DNA of 64,000 nt from Aeromicrobium duanguangcaii (GTDB taxonomy: Bacteria; Actinomycetota; Actinomycetes; Propionibacteriales; Nocardioidaceae), in assembly GCF_024508295.1 (NCBI RefSeq), contig NZ_CP101990.1, forward strand, positions 2,356,001 to 2,420,000, in the 5' to 3' direction. Made by a program: the position numbers and the translations under genes. This document shows, one piece after another, positions 63,817 through 64,000 of the stretch. The notes under the pieces are model-generated. The model was not told the origin of the DNA. It did no database searches and saw only the letters and a program-made list of their open reading frames with translations. Numbering within the stretch: position 1 is the stretch's first letter; every line of letters begins with the position of its first letter.

Positions 63817-64000
63817 TCAGATGCGCGCCGCGAACTCGGCGTGCCATGCGGGACTGAGCCACGGACGACGACCTTGGAGTCCGCCGCGAACGAGGGCATC
63901 GTGGACCCGGTGCACGATCAGCGCCGGCCGCGCCAGGTCGGTGTCGTGCAGGACGATCACCCTCCACCCCAGCCGTTCGAGGTGCTCGCGCCGATCACGG
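63817..64000 (-). CDS. DUF559 endonuclease-fold protein, C-terminal fragment
   Basis: The gene enters from the right edge; 60 codons are visible before the stop. The residues HLERLGWRVIVLHDTDL match the last strands of the DUF559/Vsr-like restriction-endonuclease fold. The N-terminal part with the catalytic residues lies outside. DUF559 proteins are common in Nocardioidaceae-type genomes and their role is unknown. Confidence 0.75.
   Translation of the reverse strand, partial: RDRREHLERLGWRVIVLHDTDLARPALIVHRVHDALVRGGLQGRRPWLSPAWHAEFAARI

Overview
The window is very GC-rich, densely packed actinobacterial chromosome: about 72 protein genes, many GTG starts, many 1-4 base start/stop overlaps, and no gene-free stretch longer than about 200 bases. 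Lineage-typical genes (MoeZ, DUF3107, DUF3117, DUF3039, a CysO/Mec/CysM set, SigE beside an O-methyltransferase, Lhr-Nei, an AdnA-like helicase end) together with a general Aeromicrobium/Nocardioides style suggest Propionibacteriales/Nocardioidaceae. That placement is inference. I see no rRNA, tRNA, CRISPR array, prophage, insertion sequence or plasmid feature.

Layout. (1) 1-12983, conserved housekeeping: AdnA end, alkyltransferase-like protein, MoeZ, TetR, DUF3107, ferritin-like protein, RhlE-type helicase, L,D-transpeptidase, ParA-like ATPase, SDR, hydrolase, two small self-regulated membrane-protein operons with visible operators, PHP phosphoesterase, histidine phosphatase, MaoC-type hydratase. 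As I recall the M. tuberculosis map, much of this follows Rv3202c-Rv3214. (2) 13030-20776, accessory surface/secretion block: secreted nuclease-fold protein, then sulfotransferase, GT4 glycosyltransferase, a pyruvyltransferase-GT8 fusion and a TylF-type methyltransferase. (3) 20787-31544: stress protein, acyl-CoA dehydrogenase, DMT exporter, MgtE_N/CBS protein, DUF1003, Mrp, TatB, SigE, O-methyltransferase, DUF3117, lipoprotein esterase, DapE (resembles the Rv1202-Rv1232 region in content). (4) 31605-34539: MacAB-like efflux operon. (5) 34544-49851: RdgB, RNase PH, secreted metalloprotease, cyclic-nucleotide PDE-like MBL protein, MurI, GH1/MFS sugar operon, Ohr/OhrR, PRPP synthetase, CysM-CysO-Mec, DUF2017, ClpS, PncB-PncA (resembles Rv1330c-Rv1341 with insertions). 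(6) 49859-64000: flavin oxidoreductase, PLP enzyme, MpaB-type oxygenase, lipase-like hydrolase, helicase-DUF3039, YqgE, MerR, DUF3048 lipoprotein, Lhr, Nei and a DUF559 fragment.

Genes that work together: MoeZ, CysO, CysM and Mec can form a complete protein-thiocarboxylate route to cysteine, although MoeZ lies 45 kb from the others. PncA and PncB form the nicotinamide salvage pair. GH1 plus MFS form a sugar uptake and hydrolysis pair. OhrR faces Ohr across a shared operator. Lhr-Nei and the AdnA and alkyltransferase-like genes are DNA repair.

Two structural themes stand out. At least two dozen genes have a TANNNT -10 box 6-8 bases before the start codon, indicating pervasive leaderless transcription that also fixes several starts. 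Convergent gene pairs either abut or overlap, or are separated by one long perfect or near-perfect palindrome (2725-2787, 26915-26988, 43285-43347, 63734-63800). Two of these palindromes are clearly related in sequence.
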